A stretch of 64,000 nucleotides of DNA from Pseudoalteromonas sp. GCY (GTDB lineage: Bacteria; Pseudomonadota; Gammaproteobacteria; Enterobacterales; Alteromonadaceae). Shown here piece by piece: positions 34,869 through 44,468 of this stretch. The position numbers were made by a program, and so were the translations under genes. Location: the NCBI RefSeq assembly GCF_016695175.1, contig NZ_CP068023.1, forward strand, positions 1,558,501-1,622,500, given 5' to 3'. The notes beneath the pieces were generated by a model. The model made no database searches and was not told where the DNA came from. It saw nothing but the letters and a program-made list of their open reading frames with translations. Within the stretch, counting starts at the first letter, position 1. Each line of letters begins with the position of its first letter.

Positions 34869-35897
34869 ATGAAAAAAATCTCTTTGCTAGTAGCGTTATT
34901 AGCCTTGTCGGCGACGGCTGCTGTCGCTGACGAGAAAGCGCCCCCATTTGCGATCGCTATTCATGGGGGAGCTGGTACGATTGAGCGTAGTAACTTCACA
35001 CCAGAAAAAGAAAAACAATACAAAGCTAAATTAGAAGAAGCCGTTGAGGCGGGCTATAAGGTACTAGAACAAGGTGGAGAAAGCCTTGATGCGGTAACGG
35101 TAGCCATTAACATCCTTGAAGACTCGCCTTTTTTTAATGCTGGTAAGGGGGCCGTGTACACTTATGATGAAGGACATGAGCTAGATGCATCAATCATGGA
35201 TGGTCGTAATCGCCAAGCGGGCGCTGTGGCGGGGGTGAAGCACATTAAAAACCCAATCAACCTGGCAAAAGAAGTAATGCAACACTCAGTACACGTCATG
35301 CTAAGTGGCGAAGGTGCGGAAGACTTTGCTAAGAAACGCGGCTTTACGTTAGTGGAAAACAACTACTTTGACACCGATGCTCGCTATCAATCGCTCCTAA
35401 AGGCGAAAAAGCGATTGCAGATGAAAGAAGCGGCAACCAAAGACTATCAGGCGGCACACCAACAATTAGAGAGCCAATATAAGATGGGAACTGTGGGGGC
35501 TGTCGCACTCGATAAGCAGGGGAATTTAGCGGCTGGAACGTCAACAGGTGGCATGACGGCTAAACGCTTCGGACGGATAGGTGACTCACCGGTGATTGGT
35601 GCGGGCACATTTGCGGATAACCGCTCTTGTGCTGTGTCAGCAACGGGACATGGCGAGTATTTTATTCGATATAATGTCGCAGCTGATATTTGTGCTCGTG
35701 TCGCTTATCAAAACAAGTCGATTGAAAAAGCGGGACAAGAAGTGATTTTTGATACACTTTATCCAATTGGTGGCACGGGAGGGGTGATCATCGTTGACCC
35801 TAAAGGAAATATTAGCATGCCATTTAATACCGCAGGAATGTATCGTGCGAGCAAGTCGTCAACAACACAGACCTATGTTGGTATTTATAGCGAGTAA
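34869..35897 (+). CDS. iaaA: Isoaspartyl peptidase/L-asparaginase, exported (Ntn hydrolase)
   Basis: A 342-aa plant-type asparaginase of the Ntn-hydrolase family, which cleaves beta-aspartyl peptides and asparagine. The nucleophile is Thr208 in QYKMGTVGAVA, where autoproteolysis should separate alpha and beta subunits. GTSTGGMTAKRFGRIGDSP and GTFADNRSCAVSATGHGEYFIR supply substrate-binding residues. An N-terminal signal peptide (about residues 1-20, ending VADEK) predicts a periplasmic location, unlike cytoplasmic E. coli IaaA. It is monocistronic, with a terminator 34 bp after the stop. Confidence 0.92.
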   Translation: MKKISLLVALLALSATAAVADEKAPPFAIAIHGGAGTIERSNFTPEKEKQYKAKLEEAVEAGYKVLEQGGESLDAVTVAINILEDSPFFNAGKGAVYTYDEGHELDASIMDGRNRQAGAVAGVKHIKNPINLAKEVMQHSVHVMLSGEGAEDFAKKRGFTLVENNYFDTDARYQSLLKAKKRLQMKEAATKDYQAAHQQLESQYKMGTVGAVALDKQGNLAAGTSTGGMTAKRFGRIGDSPVIGAGTFADNRSCAVSATGHGEYFIRYNVAADICARVAYQNKSIEKAGQEVIFDTLYPIGGTGGVIIVDPKGNISMPFNTAGMYRASKSSTTQTYVGIYSE

Positions 35898-35930
35898 AAC
35901 AATATTTCGTTGAGATTAAGCAAGTTCTTC

Positions 35931-35968
35931 AAACGCCAGCTACTATTATCATGATAGCTGGCGTTTTT
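35931..35968 (+). terminator. Intrinsic terminator after asparaginase gene
   Basis: AAACGCCAGCTA and TAGCTGGCGTTT pair perfectly around a 12-nt loop and end in T. It lies 14 bp before the CBS-domain gene. Confidence 0.9.
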
Positions 35969-35982
35969 AATGGAGATGAGCA

Positions 35983-36411
35983 ATGCAATCAATAAAAGTC
36001 GCAGACTACTTAAATCATCGCCCCGTAACATTCAAACAGGATATGCGCGTAGAATCAGCTGTAGAAAAGCTGCTACAAAGCGGCCAGTCGGGCGGGCCGG
36101 TTATAGACGAAGCAAGGCGGGTTATTGGGTTTTTATCTGAGCAAGATTGTCTCAAAAAAATGTTAGAGGCGACCTATCAAAATGAGTCTCATAGCGTGGT
36201 GTCCGATGTGATGACAAAAGCGCCTCTGTGTGTAAAACGTGAAGATAGCATAGTGCAAATGGCAGATTTGATGACTTGCAATAAGCCCAAAGTGTACCCG
36301 GTAGTTGACGATGAAGGGCGCTTACTTGGGGTTATCAGTCGTGCAAACGTGTTATTAGCGTTGGATAAGCATTTACATGATGCTTATGTCTCTGGACACC
36401 GCTACGTATGA
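35983..36411 (+). CDS. Two-CBS-domain protein
   Basis: A 142-aa protein made of a CBS pair: residues ~8-60 (VADYLNHRPVTFKQDMRVESAVE, GGPVIDEARRVIGFLSEQD) and ~75-128 (VSDVMTKAPLCVKREDSIVQMADLM, YPVVDDEGRLLGVISRANVL). CBS pairs bind adenine nucleotides, and stand-alone ones act as energy or nucleotide sensors through unknown partners. The ATG follows GGAGATGAGCA. The next gene, hrpA, is on the same strand but 153 bp away. Confidence 0.88.
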   Translation: MQSIKVADYLNHRPVTFKQDMRVESAVEKLLQSGQSGGPVIDEARRVIGFLSEQDCLKKMLEATYQNESHSVVSDVMTKAPLCVKREDSIVQMADLMTCNKPKVYPVVDDEGRLLGVISRANVLLALDKHLHDAYVSGHRYV

Positions 36412-36564
36412 CGTGATGAAATTTACGAGCTATTAAGGTAACTCACGAGGAGTTGCCTTGTGAATAACAGCAAAAATCTCAATTCCTAACCAAATTTAGG
36501 TGGGTTCGCCTAATCTGTTTTGATAAACTACACGGCGTTTTATGTAATCACAAGGTGTCGTGTA

Positions 36565-39500
36565 GTGCAGGTTGACTCGCTGTTCAAAGAGCTAAATTCA
36601 TGTCTTAAAAAGGATCACTTCATCCTCAAAAAGCGCCTTCATGGTGCGAAAAAAATTACCGATCAAGAAAAGCAAAAGCAGGTAGTCGCAAAAGTAGCGG
36701 CTGCGATAGCAAAAAGCCAAGCATTAAAGGTAACAAGAAGTGCCAATATTCCAGCAGTAGAGTATCCTGAGCAACTACCCGTCAGCCAGAAAAAAGACGA
36801 CATCAAAGCAGCCATTGCGAATAACCAGGTGGTTATTGTTGCCGGCGAAACGGGCTCGGGGAAGACCACGCAGCTGCCTAAGATTTGCTTAGAGCTTGGT
36901 CGAGGCGTGGATGGTTATATTGGTCATACACAACCAAGAAGACTAGCGGCAAGAAGCGTATCCACCCGTATCGCAGAGGAGATTGGCTGTGAGATGGGGC
37001 AAGAAGTAGGGTTTAAAATTCGCTTCTCAGATCAAGTCTCTGACAATACATACGTAAAACTGATGACCGACGGTATTTTGCTCTCGGAAATTCAACAAGA
37101 CAGATTTCTCAACCAGTACGACACAATCATAATTGATGAAGCGCACGAGCGTAGCCTGAATATTGATTTTATTCTGGGTTATTTAAAGCAGTTATTGCCG
37201 AAGCGTCCAGATCTAAAAGTTATTATTACCTCAGCAACCATTGACCCAGAGCGTTTTTCAAAACATTTTAATGACGCACCTATTATTGAGGTGTCAGGGC
37301 GAACTTATCCAGTAGAGGTGAGATATCGTCCAGTTGAAGATGTAGACTCACAAAATGGCGAAGCAGAAAACGACCAGTTGCAGGGCATTTTTGATGCGGT
37401 TGATGAGCTTTGTGCCGAAGGACCAGGGGATATTTTGGTATTTATGAACGGTGAGCGTGAAATTCGTGACACCGCTGATGCGCTGGCAAAACGCAATTTA
37501 AAAGGCGTTGAGATTTTACCTTTGTATGCGCGCCTGTCTAATGCCGAACAAAATCGCATTTTTGCGCCCCATAGCCAACGGCGCATCGTATTGTCTACAA
37601 ACGTTGCAGAAACGTCATTGACCGTACCAGGTATTCGCTATGTTATCGACCCGGGTACTGCGAGAATAAGCCGCTACAGTTATCGAACCAAAGTGCAACG
37701 CTTACCGATTGAAGCGGTATCACAAGCCAGTGCAAACCAGCGTAAAGGTCGATGTGGGCGTGTGGCATCCGGTATTTGTATTCGTTTATATTCTGAAGAC
37801 GACTTTTTAGGGCGCCCTGAGTTTACCGATCCTGAAATTCTAAGAACCAATTTAGCTTCGGTTATTTTGCAAATGCTCGCACTTGGACTTGGTGATATAA
37901 GTCAATTCCCATTTGTACAAGCGCCTGATAGCCGTAATATCAAAGATGGTATGTCTTTACTTGAAGAGCTGGAGGCGATAGTTCCTGCTAAGCGCAGAGA
38001 AAAAGCCAAGCTCACAGAATCAGGTCGTAAACTAAGCCGCTTACCCATAGATCCAAGGCTTGCCAAGATGGTGATGTCAGGGGCACAAAACAATGCGCTT
38101 TGGGAAGCGATAGTGATCACCGCGGCACTGTCTATTCAAGATCCAAGAGAGCGTCCTCAAGACAAACGTGCAGCAGCTGACGAAAAACACAATCGCTTTG
38201 AGTGCGAACACTCTGACTTTGTTGCATATCTAAATCTATGGAATTATATCGAAGCGCAGCAGCAAGCACTGACGCGCAACCAGTTTAGAAAGCAATGCCA
38301 AAAAGACTTTTTGGCCTATATGCGCGTACGTGAGTGGCAAGATATTGTATATCAGCTGACCACGGTGTGTGAGGAGCTCGGCTTTAAAATAAATAGCAGT
38401 CCTGCAAGCGATGAAGCTGTCCATCAATCATTGCTAAGCGGCATGCTTAGCCATATTGGTGTAAAAGACGAAAAGCAAAAGCAAGTGTTTAAAGGCGCAC
38501 GTAACAGCCAATTTCATATTTTCCCAGGTTCAACACTGTTTAAGAAAAGCCCTAAGTGGCTGATGTCCGCAGAGCTTGTGGAAACGAGTAAACTTTATGC
38601 TCGGGTTAATGCCAAAATCGATGTAAATTGGATTGCGCCGCTCGCTAAGCATTTAATTAATAGCAGCTATAGCGAACCGCATTGGGAGAAAAAGGCTGGA
38701 GCGGTTATCGCATTTGAACAACAAACCTTATACGGCTTGATCATCGTTGGCCGCAAACGCACGGTGTATAGCGATATTGATCCTGTTGTTAGCCGAGAGA
38801 TATTTATTCGTGAAGCGCTGGCAAACGGTCAACTCGGCCAAAGCGAAGGCTTTTTAAGCGCAAACCAAAAATTGGTTGAAGAAGTGCAGGCGCTTGAAGA
38901 TAAAGCTAGGCGTCGCGATATCCTAGTCGACGAAGAAGATGTGGTTGCGTTTTATAACGATCGAATTCCACAAGATGTAAATAATCGTGCTGCGTTTAGC
39001 AAATGGTGGCGTTCACAAAAGCAAAAAGACAAGCGTTTTTTGCATATGACGCGCGATCTGTTAATGAAGCATGACGCTGAACATATCACGGATATCCACT
39101 ACCCTGATACGTGGCAGCAAGGGAATTTGATCTTGCCTCTCAGTTATCACTTTGACCCAGGCCAAGCACTAGACGGCGTGGTGGTCAATATTCCTCTGGC
39201 ACTATTAAACCAAGTTCAAGATGAAGGTTTTGATTGGCATATTCCTGCGCTCAGACATGAGCTGGTTTGTGGGCTTATTAAGTCACTGCCGAAGACCTTA
39301 AGACGTAACTTTGTGCCAGCACCAAATTATGCCGATGCGGTGCTTGCCGCCGTTGAGGTAATGCAAGGCTCATTTATAGAAGCAGTGGCCAATCGTTTAC
39401 TCAGAATGACAGGTGTCAAAGTCGCCGAGTCGGATTGGGACGTTAGTGCACTTGAGCCGCACTTAAAAATGCAATTTCAGGTAGTTGATGACAAAGGTAA

Positions 39501-40458
39501 GGTGATAGACCATGGCTTTGATTTATTGGCACTTAAGGCAAAGTTGCAAGGGCAAGTGACCGAGACGCTTTCGCAAGTGGCAGAGCAAGGGATCGAGCAG
39601 ACGGATATTCAGCAGTGGGATTTTGGCGAGCTGCCAGAGCAATATACTAAAAAGCAAGGAAACTATGAGATTAAGGCTTTCCCAGCATTAGTCGATAAAA
39701 AGCAAAGTACGGCTATAGAACTGTTTGATAACGAAATAAAAGCCCAAGCGGCGCATCAAGCAGGATTGCGCCGTCTTGTGCTACTCAATGTTCCTTCGCC
39801 TGTTAAATACCTGCAGCAACACTTGCCAAATAAGGCTAAGTTAGGATTGTACTTTAACCCCTTTGGTAAAGTGCATGACTTAGTTGATGACTGTACAGAA
39901 GCTGGGGTTGATAAACTGCTGCGTGCATTTGGCGAGATCAGAGATGATGTCGCGTTTGAAAAAGCCAAAGAGCACATTCGAGCTGAGCTAGGCGACACCG
40001 TAGTTGAAATTGCGAAGCAAGTTGAAGCTGTGCTTAGCATTGCACACAGTATTAACAAGCGCATGAAAGGCAGAGTGGATCTCACGATGATCACCGCACA
40101 CGGCGACATAAAATCTCAGTTGTCCAGTCTTATCTTTAGAGGCTTTGTCACCGCTCATGGTGCTGATAAAATCGCTGATATTTTGCGCTACATGAAAGCG
40201 ATTGAAAAAAGGCTTGAAAAACTTGCGGTAGATCCAAACAGAGATAGGCTGTGTGTACTAGAATTGGAAAAAGTAGCTACGGCCTATCAAGACAAGTTGG
40301 AAAAAATTCCTTCTGGATTACCTGTACCAGAGTCGCTTATAAATATTTTTTGGATGCAACAGGAACTTCGTGTGTCTTTGTTTGCTCAAACATTAGGAAC
40401 GGCTTATCCGATTTCGGCTAAACGTGTTCTGAATTCGATAAAAGAGTGCGAAATATAA
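36565..40458 (+). CDS. hrpA: ATP-dependent RNA helicase HrpA (DEAH box)
   Basis: A 1297-aa DEAH-box helicase (E. coli HrpA 1300 aa). The start is the GTG at 36565, which gives DSLFKELNSCLKKDHFILKKRLHG, aligning with the E. coli N-terminus; AAGG lies 10 nt upstream. The motifs are GETGSGKTTQLPK (I), TQPRRLAARSV (Ia), DEAHERS (II), ITSATID (III) and QRKGRCGRVASG (VI). After them come the ratchet and OB-like region and the long HrpA-specific C-terminal part. HrpA unwinds RNA and has been linked to mRNA processing and rescue of stalled ribosomes. Confidence 0.95.
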   Translation: MQVDSLFKELNSCLKKDHFILKKRLHGAKKITDQEKQKQVVAKVAAAIAKSQALKVTRSANIPAVEYPEQLPVSQKKDDIKAAIANNQVVIVAGETGSGKTTQLPKICLELGRGVDGYIGHTQPRRLAARSVSTRIAEEIGCEMGQEVGFKIRFSDQVSDNTYVKLMTDGILLSEIQQDRFLNQYDTIIIDEAHERSLNIDFILGYLKQLLPKRPDLKVIITSATIDPERFSKHFNDAPIIEVSGRTYPVEVRYRPVEDVDSQNGEAENDQLQGIFDAVDELCAEGPGDILVFMNGEREIRDTADALAKRNLKGVEILPLYARLSNAEQNRIFAPHSQRRIVLSTNVAETSLTVPGIRYVIDPGTARISRYSYRTKVQRLPIEAVSQASANQRKGRCGRVASGICIRLYSEDDFLGRPEFTDPEILRTNLASVILQMLALGLGDISQFPFVQAPDSRNIKDGMSLLEELEAIVPAKRREKAKLTESGRKLSRLPIDPRLAKMVMSGAQNNALWEAIVITAALSIQDPRERPQDKRAAADEKHNRFECEHSDFVAYLNLWNYIEAQQQALTRNQFRKQCQKDFLAYMRVREWQDIVYQLTTVCEELGFKINSSPASDEAVHQSLLSGMLSHIGVKDEKQKQVFKGARNSQFHIFPGSTLFKKSPKWLMSAELVETSKLYARVNAKIDVNWIAPLAKHLINSSYSEPHWEKKAGAVIAFEQQTLYGLIIVGRKRTVYSDIDPVVSREIFIREALANGQLGQSEGFLSANQKLVEEVQALEDKARRRDILVDEEDVVAFYNDRIPQDVNNRAAFSKWWRSQKQKDKRFLHMTRDLLMKHDAEHITDIHYPDTWQQGNLILPLSYHFDPGQALDGVVVNIPLALLNQVQDEGFDWHIPALRHELVCGLIKSLPKTLRRNFVPAPNYADAVLAAVEVMQGSFIEAVANRLLRMTGVKVAESDWDVSALEPHLKMQFQVVDDKGKVIDHGFDLLALKAKLQGQVTETLSQVAEQGIEQTDIQQWDFGELPEQYTKKQGNYEIKAFPALVDKKQSTAIELFDNEIKAQAAHQAGLRRLVLLNVPSPVKYLQQHLPNKAKLGLYFNPFGKVHDLVDDCTEAGVDKLLRAFGEIRDDVAFEKAKEHIRAELGDTVVEIAKQVEAVLSIAHSINKRMKGRVDLTMITAHGDIKSQLSSLIFRGFVTAHGADKIADILRYMKAIEKRLEKLAVDPNRDRLCVLELEKVATAYQDKLEKIPSGLPVPESLINIFWMQQELRVSLFAQTLGTAYPISAKRVLNSIKECEI

Positions 40459-40539
40459 ACTTGCATTTTAGAGTACGGCAGTTACTTTATTATATGAGGA
40501 AGTAAAGTTTTGGATTGTGAGAAGGAAGCGGCATTGAAT

Positions 40540-40923
40540 ATGTCCACACGAGAGAAAAGGAAAAATGCACCGCACCTGCTGGTGGTTGACGACGAGTATT
40601 TTAACTATGAAATGCTTGAGGTGGCGCTGTCAGGGGCGTTTGAGCTGAGCTATGCAAACTCTGGTACGAGCTGTTTATCTAATGCGATTGCTGATCCTCC
40701 AGATGCTATTTTGCTTGATGTGTGTATGCCGGGTCTTGACGGTTACGACACCTGTCGAATGTTGAAAAATACACCAGAGACGAAGGACATTCCTGTATTA
40801 ATGGTGTCTGGTTTAGAGTCCGAAAAAGAACAAAAAGCGGGATTCGATGCAGGCTGCGATGCCTATGTGGTAAAGCCATTTTCAATGCAATCGCTATTAG
40901 AAAAAATAAAATCAATGGTGTAG
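40540..40923 (+). CDS. Single-domain response regulator (receiver only)
   Basis: A receiver domain without an output domain (127 aa from the ATG at 40540). The phospho-acceptor is Asp60 in PDAILLDVCMPGLDGYD. The acidic pair is in LLVVDDE, the Ser/Thr switch is in VLMVSG, and the lysine is in YVVKPF. The start is uncertain: TTG at 40510 has GAGGAAG 7 nt upstream, and a TTG at 40534 is also possible. The stop codon TAG is part of the ribosome site TAGGAG of the PilZ gene, so the two are coupled. The receiver could signal through the PilZ protein or another partner. Confidence 0.85.
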   Translation: MSTREKRKNAPHLLVVDDEYFNYEMLEVALSGAFELSYANSGTSCLSNAIADPPDAILLDVCMPGLDGYDTCRMLKNTPETKDIPVLMVSGLESEKEQKAGFDAGCDAYVVKPFSMQSLLEKIKSMV

Positions 40924-40932
40924 GAGCATTAT

Positions 40933-41223
40933 ATGATCAATGAAGATAAACGCCGTTTTATGCGTATGGCGGTGGATGCAGTAGCAAAATTAACTGAACT
41001 TGAGTCGGGTAAAGTGCATCAAGGAATTTGTCACGATTTAAGTGCTACGGGGTTGTCGGTGACGGTGAGCGACCCAATTGAAGCAAATTCAACCGTTGAC
41101 ATTTTCATTGATTCCAGTGGCGATATGATCCAGCCACTTAGTGCTCATGCAACCGTGATCCGCTGTAGTCAAGAGCAGGACGAGCAGTGGGTTGTAGGAC
41201 TTGAAATCACCAAGTTCAATTAG
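40933..41223 (+). CDS. PilZ-domain protein, likely c-di-GMP receptor
   Basis: A 96-aa stand-alone PilZ domain. The c-di-GMP-binding signatures are visible as KRRFMRM (RxxxR type) near the N-terminus and DLSATG (D/NxSxxG) at about residues 36-41. The remaining strands (VDIFIDSSGD, ATVIRCSQEQDEQWVVGLEI) complete the barrel. It begins 9 bp after the receiver gene, whose stop forms part of its ribosome site. A phosphorylation plus c-di-GMP signalling pair affecting motility or biofilm is plausible but inferred. Confidence 0.85.
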   Translation: MINEDKRRFMRMAVDAVAKLTELESGKVHQGICHDLSATGLSVTVSDPIEANSTVDIFIDSSGDMIQPLSAHATVIRCSQEQDEQWVVGLEITKFN

Positions 41224-41284
41224 ATTAATTAAAGCCCTAAAGGTGGTATTGAAGTTTCCTCCGATACCACTGTAAATTGCTAAA

Positions 41285-42475
41285 TCAATAGACCTTACAA
41301 ATTAGGCCTTTTAGGTAAAAGCCTTCTGGATAATTGCCCGCAATTGGGTGGTCGGCTGCCTGATTTAGCCTTTCCATTATCAACAATTCTTTACCAGCAT
41401 CGAGCGCAGCGTCTGCAACGACTTTCTGGAACAGGTTTTGTTCCATAAGGCCAGAACATGAGAAAGTTAGTAACGTGCCACCTGGCTTTAATATTTGCAT
41501 GGCAATCATATTGATATCTTTATAGCCACGACAAGCACCGTTAAGCTGCGCCTTACTTTCTGCAAACTTTGGCGGATCCATCACGATAGTATCGAATTGA
41601 CGACCCTCATCACGATATTGTCTTAGTAGTTTGAACACGTCTTGCTTAACAAACTCAGCCTTCGATAAGTCTAGTTCATTATGTTCTACATTGCGTTTAG
41701 CTGTGTCGAGTGCTGGCTGCGATACGTCAACGTTGATTACTTTACTACAGCCACCGCGCAGCGCATAAAGGCCAAATGTACCGGTGTAGCAGAAGCAGTT
41801 AAGCACTTCTTTATCTTTTACAAAGCGTTCTAACGCGGCTCGACTGTCGCGTTGATCTAGATAAAAGCCAGTTTTATGGCCGCCGATGATATCGACTTCA
41901 ATCTTTAAACCATTTTCGCTTATAAGGACTGGTGCGGTTGGTGCGTCGCCTGCAAGCGGTCCGGTAATTTTATCAAGGCCTTCTTTTTTGCGCACATCAA
42001 CATCTGAGCGCTCGTAAACATGACAATCAGGAAATAGTGATTGCAATGCCATTACTATTTCACCCTTGTGGCGCTCGGCACCAGCGCTTAGCAACTGACA
42101 AACCAAGTAGTTATCAAACTTATCAATTGTTACACCTGGCAGACCATCTGACTCTGCGGCACACAATCTAAAGCCAGTTAAACCACCTTCAGCGATAACA
42201 TATTCTCTGGCTGCTAATGCTCGTGCAAGCTTTTGCTCAAAGAACGCTTGGTCGATATGCTGTGATTCATCAAATGTCCAAATTCTGGCTCTGATCTGAG
42301 AGTCTGGACTGTAAGCGGCTGTGGCGAGGTATTTCCCCTCATTGCTGTAAATCTTGACGGTATCGCCGAGGGCAGGTTTACCTTTTACTTTTTTAATGGC
42401 TTTTGAGAAAACCCAAGGGTGTTTTCTGTTAAGGGATTTTTCTCTGCCTGATTGCAGATATAGCGCGCAAGTCAT
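41285..42475 (-). CDS. rlmI: 23S rRNA m5C1962 methyltransferase RlmI-like
   Basis: A 396-aa SAM-dependent methyltransferase of the YccW/RlmI type (E. coli 396 aa). The N-terminal PUA domain (about residues 1-80) contains [18 protein letters not shown]. The middle domain leads to the Rossmann core with [16 protein letters not shown], and the catalytic motif is [18 protein letters not shown] carries the second conserved cysteine. It should methylate C1962 of 23S rRNA. It is convergent with the PilZ gene; a 7-bp stem at 41243-41270 without a T run lies between them. Confidence 0.92.
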   Translation of the reverse strand: MTCALYLQSGREKSLNRKHPWVFSKAIKKVKGKPALGDTVKIYSNEGKYLATAAYSPDSQIRARIWTFDESQHIDQAFFEQKLARALAAREYVIAEGGLTGFRLCAAESDGLPGVTIDKFDNYLVCQLLSAGAERHKGEIVMALQSLFPDCHVYERSDVDVRKKEGLDKITGPLAGDAPTAPVLISENGLKIEVDIIGGHKTGFYLDQRDSRAALERFVKDKEVLNCFCYTGTFGLYALRGGCSKVINVDVSQPALDTAKRNVEHNELDLSKAEFVKQDVFKLLRQYRDEGRQFDTIVMDPPKFAESKAQLNGACRGYKDINMIAMQILKPGGTLLTFSCSGLMEQNLFQKVVADAALDAGKELLIMERLNQAADHPIAGNYPEGFYLKGLICKVY

Positions 42476-42602
42476 ATATTTTCTCTAATCTTTCCTGATA
42501 GCTGCCATTTTAGTGAAGGGTGTGGCAACATACAATCAGTAATGCCTTTCCCGCTGAATTTGTGTGGGCTTATTTGTCGGATATTAATAAAAGTTGAGCT
42601 TA

Positions 42603-43244
42603 ATGACGTTAAAAATGCATGAATTAGAAAAAGCATGTGAAGAGTTTATGCTGTCGACACCATGTGCAGATACTGCCCATGATTTGTCTCATATCAAGCG
42701 TGTAGTTAAAGTCGCAAAGTCGCTTTGCGAAGCCGAGTGTGCGGACCCTGCTGTGGTGATCCCTGCCGCTTGGTTACATGATTGTGTTGCCGTAGCAAAA
42801 AATCATCCAGATAGGCCGCTGGCGTCGAAATTAGCTGCAGATAAGGCGGTTGCCTTCCTAACAGAGTTGAAGTACGACACGGATAAACTCGAGGCGATTC
42901 ACCACGCCATTGTTGCACACAGTTTTAGCGCCGGTGTCACACCCAAGACATTAGAAGCCAAAATTGTCCAAGATGCAGACAGAATGGATGCGTTAGGGGC
43001 GATAGGTGTTAGCCGCTGTATGAAAGTAGGTGGGGCGATAGCGCGCAATCTCTACAATGTAGAAGACCCTTTTTGTGAGTACCGGAAAGCTGACGATACC
43101 AAATATACCTTAGATCACTTTTTCATTAAATTGCTGCATATTAAAGATAACATGCATACGACCGCAGCCCGTGAGCAGGCACAAGCCCGTACTCGGTATA
43201 TGCTGGATTTTTTAGAACAACTGAAATCAGAAATCGCGGATTAA
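42603..43244 (+). CDS. HD-domain phosphohydrolase (YedJ/YpgQ type)
   Basis: A 213-aa metal-dependent hydrolase. The metal ligands are visible: His in AHDLSHIKRVVKVA, the HD pair in PAAWLHDCV, and the distal Asp in IVQDADRMDALGAIG. The final helix THTT-type region is HTTAAREQAQART. Related bacterial proteins hydrolyse nucleotides, including pyrophosphohydrolase activity for YpgQ; the substrate here is unknown. The ATG at 42603 has no good ribosome site and a TTG 9 nt upstream is possible. It is divergent from rlmI. Confidence 0.85.
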   Translation: MTLKMHELEKACEEFMLSTPCADTAHDLSHIKRVVKVAKSLCEAECADPAVVIPAAWLHDCVAVAKNHPDRPLASKLAADKAVAFLTELKYDTDKLEAIHHAIVAHSFSAGVTPKTLEAKIVQDADRMDALGAIGVSRCMKVGGAIARNLYNVEDPFCEYRKADDTKYTLDHFFIKLLHIKDNMHTTAAREQAQARTRYMLDFLEQLKSEIAD

Positions 43245-43261
43245 AAATGACGAGATGAGTA

Positions 43262-44242
43262 TTACCTCGTCATTTGCTTTACAAAAACCACCACAAATAG
43301 CGCTAATGAAAAGCTGCCGGTAAACGCTTCTACCGCTGCGATCAGTCGTGAGATCCCCACTGGCGTAATGTCCCCGTACCCCAAAGTTGTGAAGGTAACG
43401 ACACTAAAATAAAAGCTGTTCAGCAGCGCCATCACGTTTTCAGATACACTGTTGTTTAAGTCCAGCTGCATTATCTGATCTTGAAACGAAACGCCGAATA
43501 GAAAATAGCAAAATGCACAGGTGACTATCATACCTAGGCTGAAGCGAATGACATTTTCCGGCTTTTCTCCATACCCACACAGTAAGTCGACAAAACTTGA
43601 AATAAGATGGCGTTTTGAAAATCGCGGATACTGGGCATGTCGCATGCGCAGCTCTTTGTATGTAAAGCGCCCAACCATTTCAAATAATCCTTGGTTTTCT
43701 GCGCCTTTACGTAGTAAACGATAGATCTCTTCGGACTGTAGGAACAGGTCTTCCGCGTCTTCTTTCGCTCGGTTTCTACGAGCTTCAAAAGCTTGCTGCT
43801 CTTGTAGTAATTGCTCGCCGAGTTCCATATTATCGATACGGGTGTTTTCCAGCTTTATGCCAAGCAAATTGGTGCTTTCTAAATTACAGCAGTGCAGACT
43901 TGCTTCTCTCAAATCCGCCTTCATTAGCGACGCATGCTTAATGGTATTATTAAACAGGTGCGCCCCTTTCAAATTGGCACGATAAAAGTTGCTATAAGAT
44001 AGATCATAGCCATGATGATTTTCAAAGTTAACAAGATTGAGCCCTTCTAAATTGGCTCGCTTCAACTCTAAGCCTTGCAGCAAACCGCCGCGCTTGGCGT
44101 AGCGTTCAAGCTTTTGGCTTAGCTCTAAGCCACCTTTATCGAATTTATTGTCATGCCAAAAGCAGTAACCTGAGCCCATATCGATTTCACTGCATTTTTT
44201 TCCCTCAGGTGACACATATTGGCAAATGGGTTTATCAGCCAT
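43262..44242 (-). CDS. Potassium-channel-like protein with pentapeptide repeats and Cys3His N-terminus
   Basis: A 326-aa fusion. Residues 1-30 carry Cys7, Cys17, Cys27 and His30, a pattern suggesting a small zinc site. Residues ~55-145 contain pentapeptide repeats of the A(D/N)LxX type (LKRANLEGLNLVNF, FYRANLKGAHLF, MKADLREASL). A charged helix follows, then two membrane helices flanking a pore loop with the K+ filter TLGYGDITP near residue 290. The pore part fits the two-helix Ion_trans_2 family, probably a tetrameric K+ channel. The cytoplasmic pentapeptide domain could gate or anchor it. Confidence 0.85.
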   Translation of the reverse strand: MADKPICQYVSPEGKKCSEIDMGSGYCFWHDNKFDKGGLELSQKLERYAKRGGLLQGLELKRANLEGLNLVNFENHHGYDLSYSNFYRANLKGAHLFNNTIKHASLMKADLREASLHCCNLESTNLLGIKLENTRIDNMELGEQLLQEQQAFEARRNRAKEDAEDLFLQSEEIYRLLRKGAENQGLFEMVGRFTYKELRMRHAQYPRFSKRHLISSFVDLLCGYGEKPENVIRFSLGMIVTCAFCYFLFGVSFQDQIMQLDLNNSVSENVMALLNSFYFSVVTFTTLGYGDITPVGISRLIAAVEAFTGSFSLALFVVVFVKQMTR

Positions 44243-44468
44243 AGCTTGCCTAAATCAAAATGCCTTTTTCATTAAGCGTAGCAGCAAAAATAATAAATAC
44301 GGTGATTTAACGAAAAAATCTTTCTAATTTATAGAGTGTTAGAAACCACACTATTGATGAGTTTAATGTCATCGTTGGTCAAATTCATTATCTTACATGG
44401 CGTTTGCAGTGACTCTGATAAGTTGCTCATATTATAATGCATGCTTTAGTGACTAAGAATTTGTTACC

